Source of the DNA: Plazaster borealis
Lineage: Eukaryota; Echinodermata; Asteroidea; Forcipulatida; Labidiasteridae
Assembly: GCA_021014325.1 (NCBI GenBank)
Contig: CM037462.1
Coordinates: forward strand, 4,248,318 to 4,312,317
DNA: 64,000 bases
Direction: 5' to 3'
Part shown: positions 12,077-25,100 of the stretch, in pieces
Layout of the letters: each line of letters starts with the position of its first letter
How positions within the stretch are numbered: the stretch's first letter is position 1
The notes under the pieces: model-generated
Database searches by the model: none
The model's input: the letters and a program-made list of their open reading frames with translations, nothing else
What the model was told of the DNA's origin: nothing
Position numbers and translations under genes: made by a program

Positions 12077-12679
12077 TTGAAGGGTAGGCCCACTCGTCGA
12101 AGTAATCAATTTTGGTCTTCGTATTCCCAGTAGCAAAATAAAATCGACGAAGCCCGAGCAAGGTAAGGTTACTTATTGCTTTTAAAACTCAAAGATCGCT
12201 AAAAATAAAGCCTGTTTATGCCGAAATAATATGTTGCGTTGGCAATTATCTTTTTTTTTTTACCATGTGAACTGAATTTACGTGAATCACTATAAGTAAA
12301 ACAAAATGTTTCTGTATTATTATTAATGTTTTTATTAATTTAGCAGTTGATTAATTAAAAAAAACAAAACAACAACAACAACACACACACACACACACAC
12401 AAACCCTCACTATGCGGGCATTCAGAATAAGATACTACTGTAATTTTGATTCAAAGGGAAATTGGCCATTGAAAGCGCCCTTATGCAGTCAAACGACCAA
12501 TTAAACCAATTCAAAAACAAAGAAATTGATTAGTTAAAGTTTCCGGTGCTCGGGTAGTCGGAGATGAAAGGAATATTTTGATGGTAAAAAGACCTTGTCC
12601 TTGTTTAAAACAATTAATTGTGAACAGGCCTACAACATAATATAGATTTATACTCCAGTACATGACTCTCCACATAAGC
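12077..12679. other. Intergenic with microsatellite
   Basis: No gene seen. It holds a poly-T run (about 12250-12262) and an AAC/(CA)n stretch at about 12360-12402. Confidence 0.6.
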
Positions 12680-13028
12680 TTAAAGGTATTGTATACTTTT
12701 GGTAACAGCTTAAAATCAGTGTCCACATTTTGTGTGATTCAACATATGCATGAACAAAAAAAAACCTGTGAAAGTTTGAGCTCAATTGGTCATCGAGATC
12801 ACGAGAAAATAGTGAAAAGAGACCTCATGCGTTTTCTGTTTTTTTCTTCAAAATATCGCGCGTGATAACAACTATTGTTTTACTCATTTCTCAGAAACGA
12901 TAGCATTTTAGGCAGAAATATTTTAAGGAGCCCTTTCTACCATTACTTACTTTAAATCATGTTAGTTGTGTGTGAATCTGTGAACATTTGTGTTTTTCGA
13001 TCTTACCAATAGTGTACAGGGCCTTTAA
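12680..13028 (+). mobile_element. TTAA-bounded MITE-like element, family C, copy 1
   Basis: Starts TTAAAGGTATTGTATAC and ends GTGTACAGGGCCTTTAA. It shares 'caattggtcatcga' with family B but otherwise has its own interior ('aaacgatagcattttaggca'). A second copy, lacking its left end, is at 63416-63755. Confidence 0.75.
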
Positions 13029-13949
13029 TCTATATCAATCAAACCATATGTTACCAAAACATCGCTATGTTTGGTCTTAAACTTATAAAATGGTGGGAAT
13101 TTTTTTAACCCTTTTTAATTTGTTTACTTCTTCAATTGTATAGGCCTACCCTTGTGGAACGCTATGATAAAGACAACGACAGCCCTTGTGACAGTAAAGA
13201 AGAGCCTTCAGCTGGTTCTTCACAATTACCACACAAGGCTTACAGCTTCCGTTGACTGCAGACAAATCAATAGGCTGTTCATTACTGTATTCTTTAATTA
13301 AGGGCATCGTTCTGACAAGGATTTCGCTTAATTGATCGACGTCTTTTATTTCAGAATTAACTAATTTGACGGGTGAAATTTGCCCATCCCAAACATGTAC
13401 AATTTACAGTGAATTTTGAAAACTTGTGTACTGGAATAAACTTAAAATTAATACATGCATGAACTAGATGTAAAATGGAGTACTTATGTCGAACACCGTC
13501 CATGTACTTTATTTAATGTGAACACATAAACTTTAATTTTCCATCCAACACTCTTCCAAGTAAACAACCGTAAAATTACTGTGGTTCTGTTTTTTTCGGC
13601 TTTCTTCCGTCGTGATTTTGAGGGTTTTCATTTTAGTTTTAGATTTTTGTTTTATCCGTCGATGAGTGTGTTTCCGTTGTAGTTAATTGCTCCGTAGCAA
13701 TTTGTTCATAATCGGTCGAAGTTGTAATCTTTTTTTTTTTTTTTGCCGTATTACATTCTCCTGATTTGATTTTCTTCCAAAACAATTGCATTAAAATATA
13801 GGGGCCGAGTATAGGTGCAAAAAGAAACGTATAGCCAGTTATTACAAACATACAGTTTTCGTCCAGCTTATCAGGCCTGGGGGGCGCCGATCGGACGTAG
13901 ATTTACGCCCTTTAGGGCGGCGGTCGGTGAGCACCTGTGCATACTCCAG
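13029..13949. other. Intergenic, no gene seen
   Basis: No exon-like frame could be supported on either strand. A poly-T run lies near 13727-13745. Confidence 0.5.
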
Positions 13950-14025
13950 AGAACACTTCTATCGCGACGGAGAACACTTTTATCGCGACGGATAACACTT
14001 CTATCGCGACGGATAAAACTTATAA
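13950..14025. repeat. 21-bp tandem repeat, about 3.5 copies
   Basis: Unit 'gaacacttctatcgcgacgg' plus one base, repeated with one or two changes per copy. Both strands are open through it because 21 is a multiple of three. Confidence 0.9.
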
Positions 14026-14329
14026 TTATCATCAAGATTCCTGAATAGAACACCATACTCTACACAGCGCTGGGTATAACAAGCAACAGTATAGGCCTAA
14101 GCAGTGGTAGAATTAAAATTGTTGTATATTGCTTATTAAATTTTTAGTTTAGTTAGAAAATGCATCTTTTAGTAAAATGGCAAAATAAGTTGATGGAAGT
14201 TTCAAATAGAAAACGTTATTGTTTATTGTGGTTATTACACGAACCCTGACAATGTCTTCTTTATTGTGGCAATTCGTTAATAATTTCACGTAAATTAATT
14301 TCAAAATGTTCGTAACTTTTGCAGAGAGG

Positions 14330-15620
14330 AGCAGTTTAGATGTGATACGGTGCGACAATTTCACCGATTTCCTACAGCACCCACTATCGTTCAATTATTC
14401 GTGTAATTATGTTAGAGTGTGCGCGGCGCAGATAGCTATATCGCATTGAGTCGAGTGAAAAAAGGAGCAACTACGTCTTGCATCAAGACTACACGATACG
14501 CAGAAACACGTATACCACCAGTGTGCACTAGAACATGTACATGTACACCTCTCAGCAAATAGGACCATTTTTTTAAGGACCTATGTCATCCAAAATACAT
14601 GCAGTGGGAAGTCAACAACCCCATGTCACAATTGGGCAACATTTTTACACTGAAAGCCTTTTTTGGGACTCTCAAATCTGTCTAGTATAGAATATTTTGA
14701 GGGCCTACACAACATTAATGAGCTCGACGCTTTGTTTTCTCTTTATTCAAGGGTGCATCCTTAACAGGAGCAACTACGTCTTGCACCAAGACTGCATGAC
14801 ACATACAGACACGTATACTAGTGTACACTAGTATACATGTCTATGTGTGTTGTGTTGTCAAGACAACCCACCACTAACGCAGACATGACAACTAGTGTAC
14901 ATCCATCTTGTATCAGTGTGTTGTGCAGTCTTTTGAGAAAGACTATGCTAGGGTCGAAATGTGAGGCCTTTAACATTTGTGTGCATAATATACCATAAGT
15001 CCATTGGGTTGATAAGTAGTTTGCTACAGCAATTTTTATTTGCTCATGAATAATACAATTATTGCAATTTCTGCTTGATGACATCAACGATTCAATCGTA
15101 TTTGCATCACTTGCATCATTATGTACTGCGTATGATGCGTATGCAGTAGTATATAAACGATAATAGTACAGTTTCCTTCCTTGTGGTAAGTATAAAGTAA
15201 GTGTAGCCATTGTTATAACGGCCACACCAAAATGGCCATGTTATAATCAACTGCATCATTGTACTGGTATGCAGTAGGGTAGAAACGGTAATAACCTTCA
15301 CATGGAGTAACATGTAGCTATTATTACACGGCCACGCCATAATAAGCTACGCTAGAATTAATACAGTAGCCTACTTGCCGTACCGGTATATTATTACCCA
15401 CTGCATATTGTTCAGTCTCGTAACAATAACGTACCCAAACTTGTATGTAGTAAATTGGTATAGTATTGAGTGAAAAAAGCGAGGTGTTATTTTATGCCCT
15501 GTACTGAGTCCCTTTCTAATTGGGTGGGTATTTCCTACGTTCGGTGTTCCTCCCACTTTTAACCGACATTTCTTCAGCATCTTCTCTACATACGGATTAT
15601 ACACTGCTAGTCACTTTCGA
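14330..15620. repeat. Upstream region of gene 1: left copy of a segmental duplication
   Basis: Matches 58310-59300, from 'ttcaccgatttcctacagca' (58310 side: ...ctaatagca) through 'gaaagactatgc.agggtcga' to the block of 'gtagccattgttataacggc' repeats. Inside it, units of about 110-170 bp beginning 'atgcagtag' repeat in tandem. It lies directly upstream of the first exon of the SRCR kinase gene; the right copy lies upstream of the paralogue. Confidence 0.75.
14813..14836. repeat. 24-bp perfect palindrome
   Basis: Perfect self-complementary sequence centred on ACTAGTGTACACTAGT. The equivalent place in the right copy (about 58483-58500) keeps the core but has lost perfect symmetry. Confidence 0.9.
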
Positions 15621-15659
15621 TAATAAATTTAATTCGTTACCAGAAAGAAAAATATAGTA

Positions 15660-15959
15660 ATGATAGTGATAACAATAGTTTTTCTATACTCGACCGTTGA
15701 ACACACTAGTGACCTATGTTTTGTCGCGTGCTTTGTGTTATGATTCTGAGGAAAGTGCAATTCTCATTTTGTATTCGTTGGTCATGCATCGGTAATTTTA
15801 CTGTAACTGGTTTTACATAACAAAACAACGCAACGTCATGTGCAAGGTGTATGCACTTCTCATACACGTTTTCACTGTCAATTGAAAACTATTATTTGTG
15901 CAGTGTATAAACCGTATCTGTAGTTAAATTATAAAGTCTGCTTATCTTTGTTGTTTCAG
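15660..15959 (+). promoter_or_regulatory. Candidate promoter / 5' untranslated region of gene 1
   Basis: About 300 bp strongly conserved with the same place upstream of the paralogue (60655-60937). It holds TATA-like stretches near 15904 and 15929 and ends in a clear splice acceptor (ttgttgtttcag, 15948-15959), so an upstream non-coding exon is likely within or before it. The start site cannot be placed from sequence alone. Confidence 0.4.
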
Positions 15960-15999
15960 AAACATGGAAACTCCATGATTTACTGATGAAATTGGGAAA

Positions 16000-16117
16000 A
16001 TGGTGACTGCAATGGGGAGTGTGACGACTAATTTTCGGGCTCAGCGAGGAAAGTCTGCCGCCATGGACTCTGCAGTTGTAATTATCGTCATCCTATCTGA
16101 GATCCTTGGTATTTCAG
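16000..16117 (+). CDS. Gene 1, exon with start codon and signal peptide
   Basis: ATG at 16000 (A at -3, G at +4) leads through [18 protein letters not shown] to the hydrophobic core [15 protein letters not shown] and donor CAG|GTAAGT, phase 1. A second in-frame ATG at 16063 sits in a near-perfect Kozak context (GCCGCCATGG) and gives a more typical signal peptide. In the paralogue exon (60990-61107) the two differences between these ATGs are both synonymous, so I keep 16000. A four-codon upstream ORF (ATG at 15964) precedes it. Confidence 0.8.
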
Positions 16118-19100
16118 GTAAGTCCACCTTGACACCGGTCTTGACACTTGTGTACTTAAAATAAATCACCGTGGTCCAGTGGTTAGACTGCAGGACTTGC
16201 AATCACAAGGTTGTGGGTTCGAATCCTACCAATCTAACCGCTGATTTCACAATGACTAGAATAAGTATTGTCGTCTAGTTAGTGATTCACAATTTGTTGA
16301 TTTGTGTAATTCATAATCATATAGACGTTAAACCAATGTTTGTATGAGAGAGATTTGCTGTTGCCAGCTTGGCTTTAAATCCCCTTGTGGGAGTTTGCCG
16401 AGTTCCCTTTACGGGAAAATTATCTAAACAAATCCCTTTAAACTCATGTCTATTATGGTGAATTTTGTGCGGTTTTGTAACAACAACAATTATGTCTTAA
16501 TTACTTCTCACAACCCTTATCACACATATCAATGAAAAACTTTCAAATGGTGGTCATTTTTAATCCAATTCTGATTAAACAAAATAATATTTTTCTGAAT
16601 ATTATTTTTTTTTTCTGTTTTATGCAAAACACATAAATTTCATACAGTGCCTATAAAGTTTGGGTGTTATTTTTGAAAAACCACAACACGAAATCATCTA
16701 AAAAATCTGAAAAAATTAACAAAAAGCATGAACCTTTGCAATAATGAACAAGCATTCACAACTTGGCATATTTTATTGTGTTGTATATCATTATAAAGGT
16801 AATTATTTGAGCTTTATATAAGGAAATTACAAATCAGACCTCTTCATTTGTCATCTTTTCTGGCTTCCTTTGGGGCATTTTTGAAGCAAAATTATGGCGT
16901 AGTGGATGATAAAAAGCGATAAAGCGAAAGGAATTTGCTCATGCATGCGTGTCAACAGTGAAAGGACGCAAGGTCACAGATGACTGGTACACGGTGGTAT
17001 TAGCTTTTGTGACCTTGCAAAAAGCAGCTATAGTTTGATTTTGGTTTCGCTTCGTATGTATTGTAAAATAGTTCATACAGAGGGTAACCTACGGAGCTCT
17101 GGAAGTGTTGGGATCCTGAGATACTTTACTGCAGGATGATGGCATCAAAAACGTAACATGACGACATCCTGATTGATTTATCTCGGGATAACGACATACT
17201 AAAGTAGGATGTCGTCTTCCGGATATATTTTATCTTAAGATGTAGACATCTTGAAACCAAAGTTGAGGTTGAGGTTCATTGACTCAATCTTTGTTAACAG
17301 AGAGGAGACTGTGTGTTATCACTTTATCACTGTGTGTATTGGCAGAGCCTTGCAGCAGTTGGACCAACATAAAACCAAGAACACTCAAACGAAATAAAAC
17401 CCCATTAGATTAGGTTTCAGGTTACATATAGCTCCGAAATAGATAGTGTGCGATTAGATATGGACTTTTGACCTTTAAATGTCTGTATAAATTATTATTT
17501 TTACTAATTACAAAACCACAAATTGTTCTTGAACGAAAAACATTTCCTTAAACGTGGTTATAAGTCTTCAATTAAACGAAGAAAAAAAATAATAAAAGTT
17601 ATCACCAGAGAAAAATTAACTCTCAACAACTCCCAATATGAGTGTATTAAAGGTATCGTACACGTTTGGTAATGACTCAAAACAAATATTACCATAAAAA
17701 CTGACTTGGTAACAAGCAACGGAGAGCTGTTGATAGTATAAAACATTGTAGGAAACGACTCCCTCTGAAGTAACGTAGCTTTTGAGAAAGAGGTAATTTC
17801 TCACTAAAATAATGAAAACTTCTTGCAAGAAGTTTTTATTCCTATCTGAAAGCACACAATTGTACAACAAGGATGTTTTTTTCTTTCATCATTTTCTTGC
17901 AACTTCGATGACCAATTGAGCCCAAATTTTCACAGGCTTGTTATTTTATGCATATGTTTATACACCAAGTGAGAACACTGGTCTTTGACAATTACCAAAC
18001 GTGTTCAGTGCCTTTAAGAATGTTCAAATGTCATCTATAGCACGATGCCACACCTTATTCAACTTGACTTCTTTCTATTGCCAATTTTTAAACAATCTTT
18101 AAACCCATACACTGGTAGCTTCACGTATAGGTATCGACGTGCGGCTTGTTGGTGGAAGCGTCACCTCTGAAGGTAGGGTTGAAGTCTTCCATGATGGTCA
18201 ATGGGGCACGGTATGTGACGACGGCTGGAATATCACAGCCGCGAACGTTGTGTGCAGACAACTCGGCTTCACTGTAGCAACTACTGCGTTTCATAGCTCA
18301 CAATTTGGACGGGGAACAGGTCAAATACTCATGGACGACGTCAGCTGCGGTGGAAATGAGGAACGACTGCAAGATTGCGTTTTCCGTGGCTGGGGTATCA
18401 ACGACTGTTCACATTCACAAGATGCTTCCGTGAGATGTGAACCAGGTGGGTGCGGTAGACATATTAGTCACGCTAGTCTCAAATGATTTTGCTCTAACGC
18501 ATGTCGATCAAAGAGCCAGAAAGGCACTAAAAGTAGGCGTAAAGTAAATGGACACTGGCTTACCTGGGAAAGAGCCAGAGAGGCACTAAAAGTAGGCGTA
18601 TAGTAAATGGACACTAGCTTACCTGGGAGGTATGTGTTTGTTGGCAATCATCAAGTGTAGACATGAAAACTAAAGAGGTTCACACAAATTTGTGATTTTA
18701 CAAATAACAAAACCACAATTTGTTCTAGAAGGAGAACAATTCCTTAATTGTAATTTTGCGTCAAAAAGTGAGACTTTCTTTGAATTGACTGTTCATTTCT
18801 GTACGCCCTGTGTTTGTCCGTCTGGCTTATTAAAGTGGCCTCAGTTATGTTTCCTTTCTATGCATTGTCAAGCCTAATCTGTTCGTTATTACCTTGTCTA
18901 TATCACTTTGTTTATGACAATGTGGGAATAAATGTAAATTACATGAAATAATAGACCTTTAAATAAATTGGATAGCTCAAAACTCAGCTCTCAACAACAT
19001 GAAGCTATTGAGAATTTACAAAGGTCATCTTCGGCACGAGGTCATACATTACTTAACTCGATTATCAACTACTTCTTTCCATTATTATTTTGATTTTGTT

Positions 19101-22100
19101 TAAACAATCTATAAACCTATCAACTGGTAACATTCCATATAGCTGTGCGGCTTGTTAGTGGAAGCATTCCCTCTGAAGGTAGGGTTGAAGTCTTTCATGA
19201 TGGTCAATGGGGCACTGTATGTGATGACAGCTGGGACATCACAGACGCGAACGTTGTGTGCAAACAACTCGGCTACACTGGAGCAACTACTGCGTGGCAG
19301 AGTGCACACTTCGGACTGGGAACAGGTCAAATACTCATGGATGAGGTCAACTGCAATGGAAATGAGGAAATGTTGCAATATTGTGTTTTCCTGGGCTGGG
19401 CTGTCAACGACTGTTCCCATTCTAAAGATGCCTCCGTGACATGTGAACTAGGTGAGTACGTTAGGCATACAAGGTCAACGAGTCTAAGTTATTGGTTCTT
19501 TAATAAGTTGTCGATCAAAAAGTCACAAGACTGCCTTAAAACCACAAGTTATGGATTGAGGTTTGCCCATCTGCCTTAATGAGTTGCGGTTGTGGGCAGA
19601 CATCAAGTGTAGACCTGAAAACTAAAGATGTCCATACCCTTTATAACCTTGAGACATAGACTCTAACTTGTTTACACATAGAATGCACGAACTAAAAAAA
19701 ATATTATGTGCCGGAAAGGTAAACATTTCCTTACATGTGGTTGTACGTCTTGAGGTGAAGAAAAACAATACAGGGATCTTTACAGGGAAAGTCAGTTCTC
19801 AACCTCTCCCATTAGAAAAAGGAAGGCTTTATGATTGTAATTTTTAGCCATACATCATATAAACAGCTTAAATATCAACTATTAATTGTTGCTATGATGT
19901 TAATTTATAAAGAATCTAACTGCAAAATGAAACCGGTAATTTTATAATAGATATCAGAGTGCGGCTTGTTGATGGAAACGTCCCGTCTGAAGGCAGAGTT
20001 GAAATAATCCATGATGGTCGATGGGGCACTGTGTGTGATGATGGCTGGGGAATCACAGACGCAAACGTTGTGTGCAGACAACTTGGCTTCACTGGAGCAA
20101 CTACTGCGTGGCAGCTTGCACAGTTTGGACCGGGAACAGGTCTAATACTCATGGCCGACGTCAACTGCGATGGAAGTGAGGACAGATTGCAAGATTGTGT
20201 TTTCCGGGGTTGGGGTGCCGACAATTGTCACCATTCAGAAGATGCTTCTGTGACATGTGAACAAGGTTGGTGCGATATGCATAATAGGTCACTATAGTCT
20301 TAAGTTCTTGGTTCTTTAACGAGCTGTCGATAAAAAAAAAAACAACAGAAAGCGGGCTACGGGAAAGATTTAAGTCATTGCACACTTGCTTACCCGAGTG
20401 GGATGGGTTTGTTCGCAGGAATCAAAGTGTAGATCTGAGAAAGCAAAACCTCCACAACATACATGTTCATGAGACCTTCATATTGACTTTGAAATTGCCT
20501 ACAAAAATTATTGTTTTTACACATTACAAAACCACATTCACACTTTTTTCTTGAAAGTTGATATATATGTCTTATATGTGGTGAAGAAAAATAGTATTAA
20601 TCGTTAAAGATCGTATCCTCACTTAGTGTATCCAAACATATTCACCAAATAACAAACTTGTGAAAATTTGAGCTGAATTGGTCATCGAAGTTGCAAGAAA
20701 ATAGGTTTCTGTAGGTGCATAGAATAGGTGCTTTCAGATCCACGAGAAAGGCTTCATGCCTGAAGCCTTTCTCAGTTTCAAATTCATCTCTTTCTCTAAA
20801 ACTTCAGAGGGGTTGTTTCTAACAACGTTTTAAAATATCAGCAGCTCTCCAGTACTTGTTACCAAGTAAATTGTTATGGTCATTATGGAGTAATTACAAA
20901 AGTACAACCTTCCTTTAAAAGGGATCACCATAAAAAATAAACTCTCGACAACTTACAATAGGAATGTATTAAGAATGCATCCACAGCACGAGGCCGCATA
21001 TTATTTAACTTAATTATCTATTGCTAATTTTTAAACAATCTATAAATCTACATACTGGTAACATTACATATAGGTATCGATGTGCGGCTTGTTGGTGGAA
21101 GCGTCACCTCTGAAGGTAGGGTTGAAGTATTCTATGATGGTCAATGGGGCACTGTATGTGACGACAACTGGAACATCACAGACGCAAACGTTGTGTGCAA
21201 ACAACTTGGCTTCACTGCAGCAACTACGGCGTGGCAGAACGCATACTTTGGACAGGGAGCAGGTCAAATACTCATGGACGACGTCGACTGCGGTGGAAAT
21301 GAGCAAAAATTGCAAGAATGTGTCTTCCGAGGCTGGGGTGTCAACGACTGTTCCCATTCAAAAGATGCTTCCGTGACATGTGAACCAGGTTGGTATGTTA
21401 TATACAATAGGCAAAAATTTAGTCTAAAAGTTCTTGGTTCTTGAACGCATATCGATCAAAAAGAAAATACTGCGCTAAAATTATACAGTAAATGGATTGA
21501 AGTCATTACACACTAGCATACTTGGGTGGTGTGTGTTTGTGGGCAGGTTTTAAGTTAGATCTAAAAACTAAAGAGAACCATGTCAATTGTTGTTTTTACA
21601 AATTACAAACCACAATTTGTTCAGGAAGGGAAACAATTCCTTAACCGTGAAGATATGGTACTGTTTTCAACAGTCTGTTTGTGAATAAAGCCTCTGGCTT
21701 AAAACAATTCCATAAATTACCTACCCTTTGACGACTCTTACCAGCGTTGTAAACTGGTCTCTTAGCCTGTGGCTAACAGCAACACCTTGCTGTAATCAAT
21801 CACGTCTTCGCCAGATGGCTTCTAGATGTTTTATTGAGTCCAAAGAAACTTATCTAATAATTCAGATTATTTAAAAGAGGGTATACATTTACCCCCCCAA
21901 CCCCCCCCCAAAAAAAACACCCCCAAAAACAACAACAACAACAAAACAAAAACAACAACCCCCAAACAAAACAAAAACACCACAAGCCCATGGTAATTAT
22001 AAAGGTTCTGTTTACAACATTACTATGGTGTAAGCGTGTGATTTTTTTATACTGTCACTCCTGGCTGTAATCAATCATATCTTCGAAAGATGGCTTCCAG

Positions 22101-25100
22101 ATTGCTTGACGAGATGGAATTTGTTTTATTGAGTCCAAAGGCTCTTTTCTGATGTTTCAGACAATTCGAAACGGATTATATTCACCCCAAAACAAATTTA
22201 CATGCTAATTTTAAAATGTACTGTTGAGAACAGTGCCATGGTGTCGTGGAGGGGCATGGTTATACGCCTTAAAGTGACAAAAATAGTAATGGTCTTCTTC
22301 GGCACGAGGCTATATATTAATTAACTCGATATCAATCAATTCCTTTTAAATTGTTTTTCGAACGATCTTTAAACCTATCGACTTGTAACTTTACATAATA
22401 GTTACCGATCTGCGTCTTGTTGGGGGAAGCGTCACCACTGAAGGCAGGGTTGAAGTCTTCCATTATGGCCAATGGGGCACTGTATGTGACAACTACTGGA
22501 ACATCACAGACGCGAACGTTGTGTGCAAACAACTGGGCTTTGCTGGAGCAACGACTGCGTGGCAGAGCGCACACTTCGGACAGGGAACAGGTCAAATACT
22601 CATGGACGACGTCAACTGCGGTGGAAACGAGGAAAGGTTGCAAGATTGTGTTTTTCGAGGCTGGGGTTCACATAATTGTGGACATTTAAATGATGCTTCC
22701 GTGACATGTGAGCCAGGTTCGTGTATAGTAGGCATAATAAGGTCACTAGTCATAGTAATTTTGCGCATGTTGATCAAACAGCCTCAAGGAAGCGCTTAAC
22801 CTTTATACAGCAGAAAATGAAATGAGGTTATTTACCTCTAGCTTGCCTGAGTGTGATGCGTTTGTGGGCAGGAATCAAGTGTAGACTTGCAAACCAAAGA
22901 CGTCCACACCCTACATGACCACGCGTCCACTTTATGGATTTTAATTTACGAATTTCAAAACCACAATTTGTTCTGGAAAGTGAAATCTGCCCTCATGTAT
23001 GGTTCTACGTCTTAATTTTAGTGGAGATAAATAACATTCAAAGGGATCACTGGAGCAAAAAACAACGTCCAATAGAAATAGGAAGGTAATAAGAATGCAA
23101 ATGCCAAATTGAGCAATACACCATAAAATAATTAACTTGAATATCAGCTTGATGTTTATTTGAAGATTTTTTAACAATCTATAAATCTGCATTCTGGTAA
23201 CATTACATATAGATTTTGATGTGCGGCTGGTTGGTGGAAGCGTCACCTCTGAAGGTAGGGTTGAAGTTTTATATAATGGTCAATGGGGCACTGTATGTGA
23301 CGACGACTGGGACATCACAGACGCGAAAGTTGTGTGTAGACAACTCGGCTTTACTGGAGCAACTACTGTGTGGATTAGTGCACACTTTGGACCGGGAATA
23401 GGCCAAATACTCATGGACAACGTCAACTGCGGTGGAAATGAGGACAGATTGCAAGATTGTGCCTTCCAGGGTTGGGGTTCCCACAACTGTCACCATTCAG
23501 AAGATGCTTCCGTGACATGTGAGCAAGGTTGGTGCGATAGGCATATAGGGTCACTAGTTTAAAATTATTGGTTCTTGAACGCATGCGATAAAACAGCCCC
23601 AAGAATGCGCTAAAGCCACAGGAAACGGATTGAGATCGTTTGTGGGAAGTCGTTTGCCCTGAAAACATCAAAATCCTATAATTATAACCTTTACACTTTT
23701 TCTGGACTTTATGTTGTCTACGCGTTATTAACAAAAATATTAATGCAATTTTAAGCATGAGAACTGGATTTAAAAATGTAATCTTTACCTCGAGGCCATA
23801 CTTAAATAATAAACTTGAATTTGACCTGCTTGTTTCGATTGTTGGTTAAAACAAAACAGATATTAACCTATATGCACTGGTAACTTTACAATTAGATACC
23901 AGAGTGCGGCTTGTTGATGGAAGCGTTCCCTCTGAAGGTAGAGTTGAAGTATTCCATGGTGGTCATTGGGGCACTGTGTGTGATGATGGCTGGGGCATCA
24001 CAGACGCAAACGTTGTTTGCAGACAACTCGGCTTCACTGGAGCAACGACTGCGTGGCAGAGCGCACACTTTGGACCGGGAACAGGTCAAATACTCATGGA
24101 CGACGTTAACTGCAATGGAAATGATGACAGATTGCAAGATTGTGCCTTTTCAGGCTGGAGTTCCCACAATTGTGGCCATTATGAAGACGCTTCCGTGACA
24201 TGTGAACAAGGTGTGTGTGACAGATATCTAAAGGTCACTAGTCCAAAGATTTGTTCTTTTTCTTTTATTAAGGCATGTCGATCAAACAGCTACAAGAATA
24301 CGCTTAATTCACATGAAGTAGATTTAGGTCATTGCTTGCCTGCCTGAGTGGTGGTAAGACTGCGATTGCTGGTAGGCATCAAGTGTAGGCCTGACAACCT
24401 AAAGACATACACACACTTTAACTTGTCTGTACATTGCTATTACGAATTACAAGACCCCAATTTGTTATCGAAAGAAAAACATTTTTAAAGGGAATATATA
24501 AGAATGGTAGAGCTGACAAAATAGTCACAGATGGTGTTTATGTTTCGTGTGATAAATCATATACATGAAATAACAAATCGTGAATATTTGGGCTTAATCC
24601 GTTGTGTGACTCAGCAGAAAACAGTGAACAACCTTGCACAATGATTTTCAATAATGTAAACACATTGTCCTTAATTTCGGTTGTAACAAAGGAAATCAGC
24701 TGTTGCGTTGTTTAGGTTTTCAGATCCAGTTTTCTCGAATATGACCTTATTTTAGAGGAAAAATCTAAAGAAAAAAATGGTTCTAGTAAGAACTTTATAA
24801 CCATTAAGCTTTCAAACTAAAATTAAACAGTGGTGTTTTTTATCCTTACCAATTATTCCATAAAGTACCTTTAGGTGTGGTTACACGTGTTAATTTGATT
24901 GAAATAAAATAATTTAAAAAGGGTTCATAGAGCAAAAATCAACTCTCAACAACTCCAAATATAGGAACTTGGTATTAAGAATGTTCAAATGTCATCTTTA
25001 GCACGAGGCCATACCTTATTTAACTTGAATATCAAGTACTTATTCTATTGCTGATTTTTGAAACAACATATAAACCTATATACTGGTATTATTACATATA

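Noticed and set aside
13815..14056. Arg/Ser-rich frames on both strands
   Set aside because: Produced by the 21-bp tandem repeat, whose length keeps frames open.
16165..16240. A possible tRNA gene
   Set aside because: A- and B-boxes are present but the acceptor stem does not pair and the sequence continues into a repeat body also found truncated at 2.7 kb: a SINE head.
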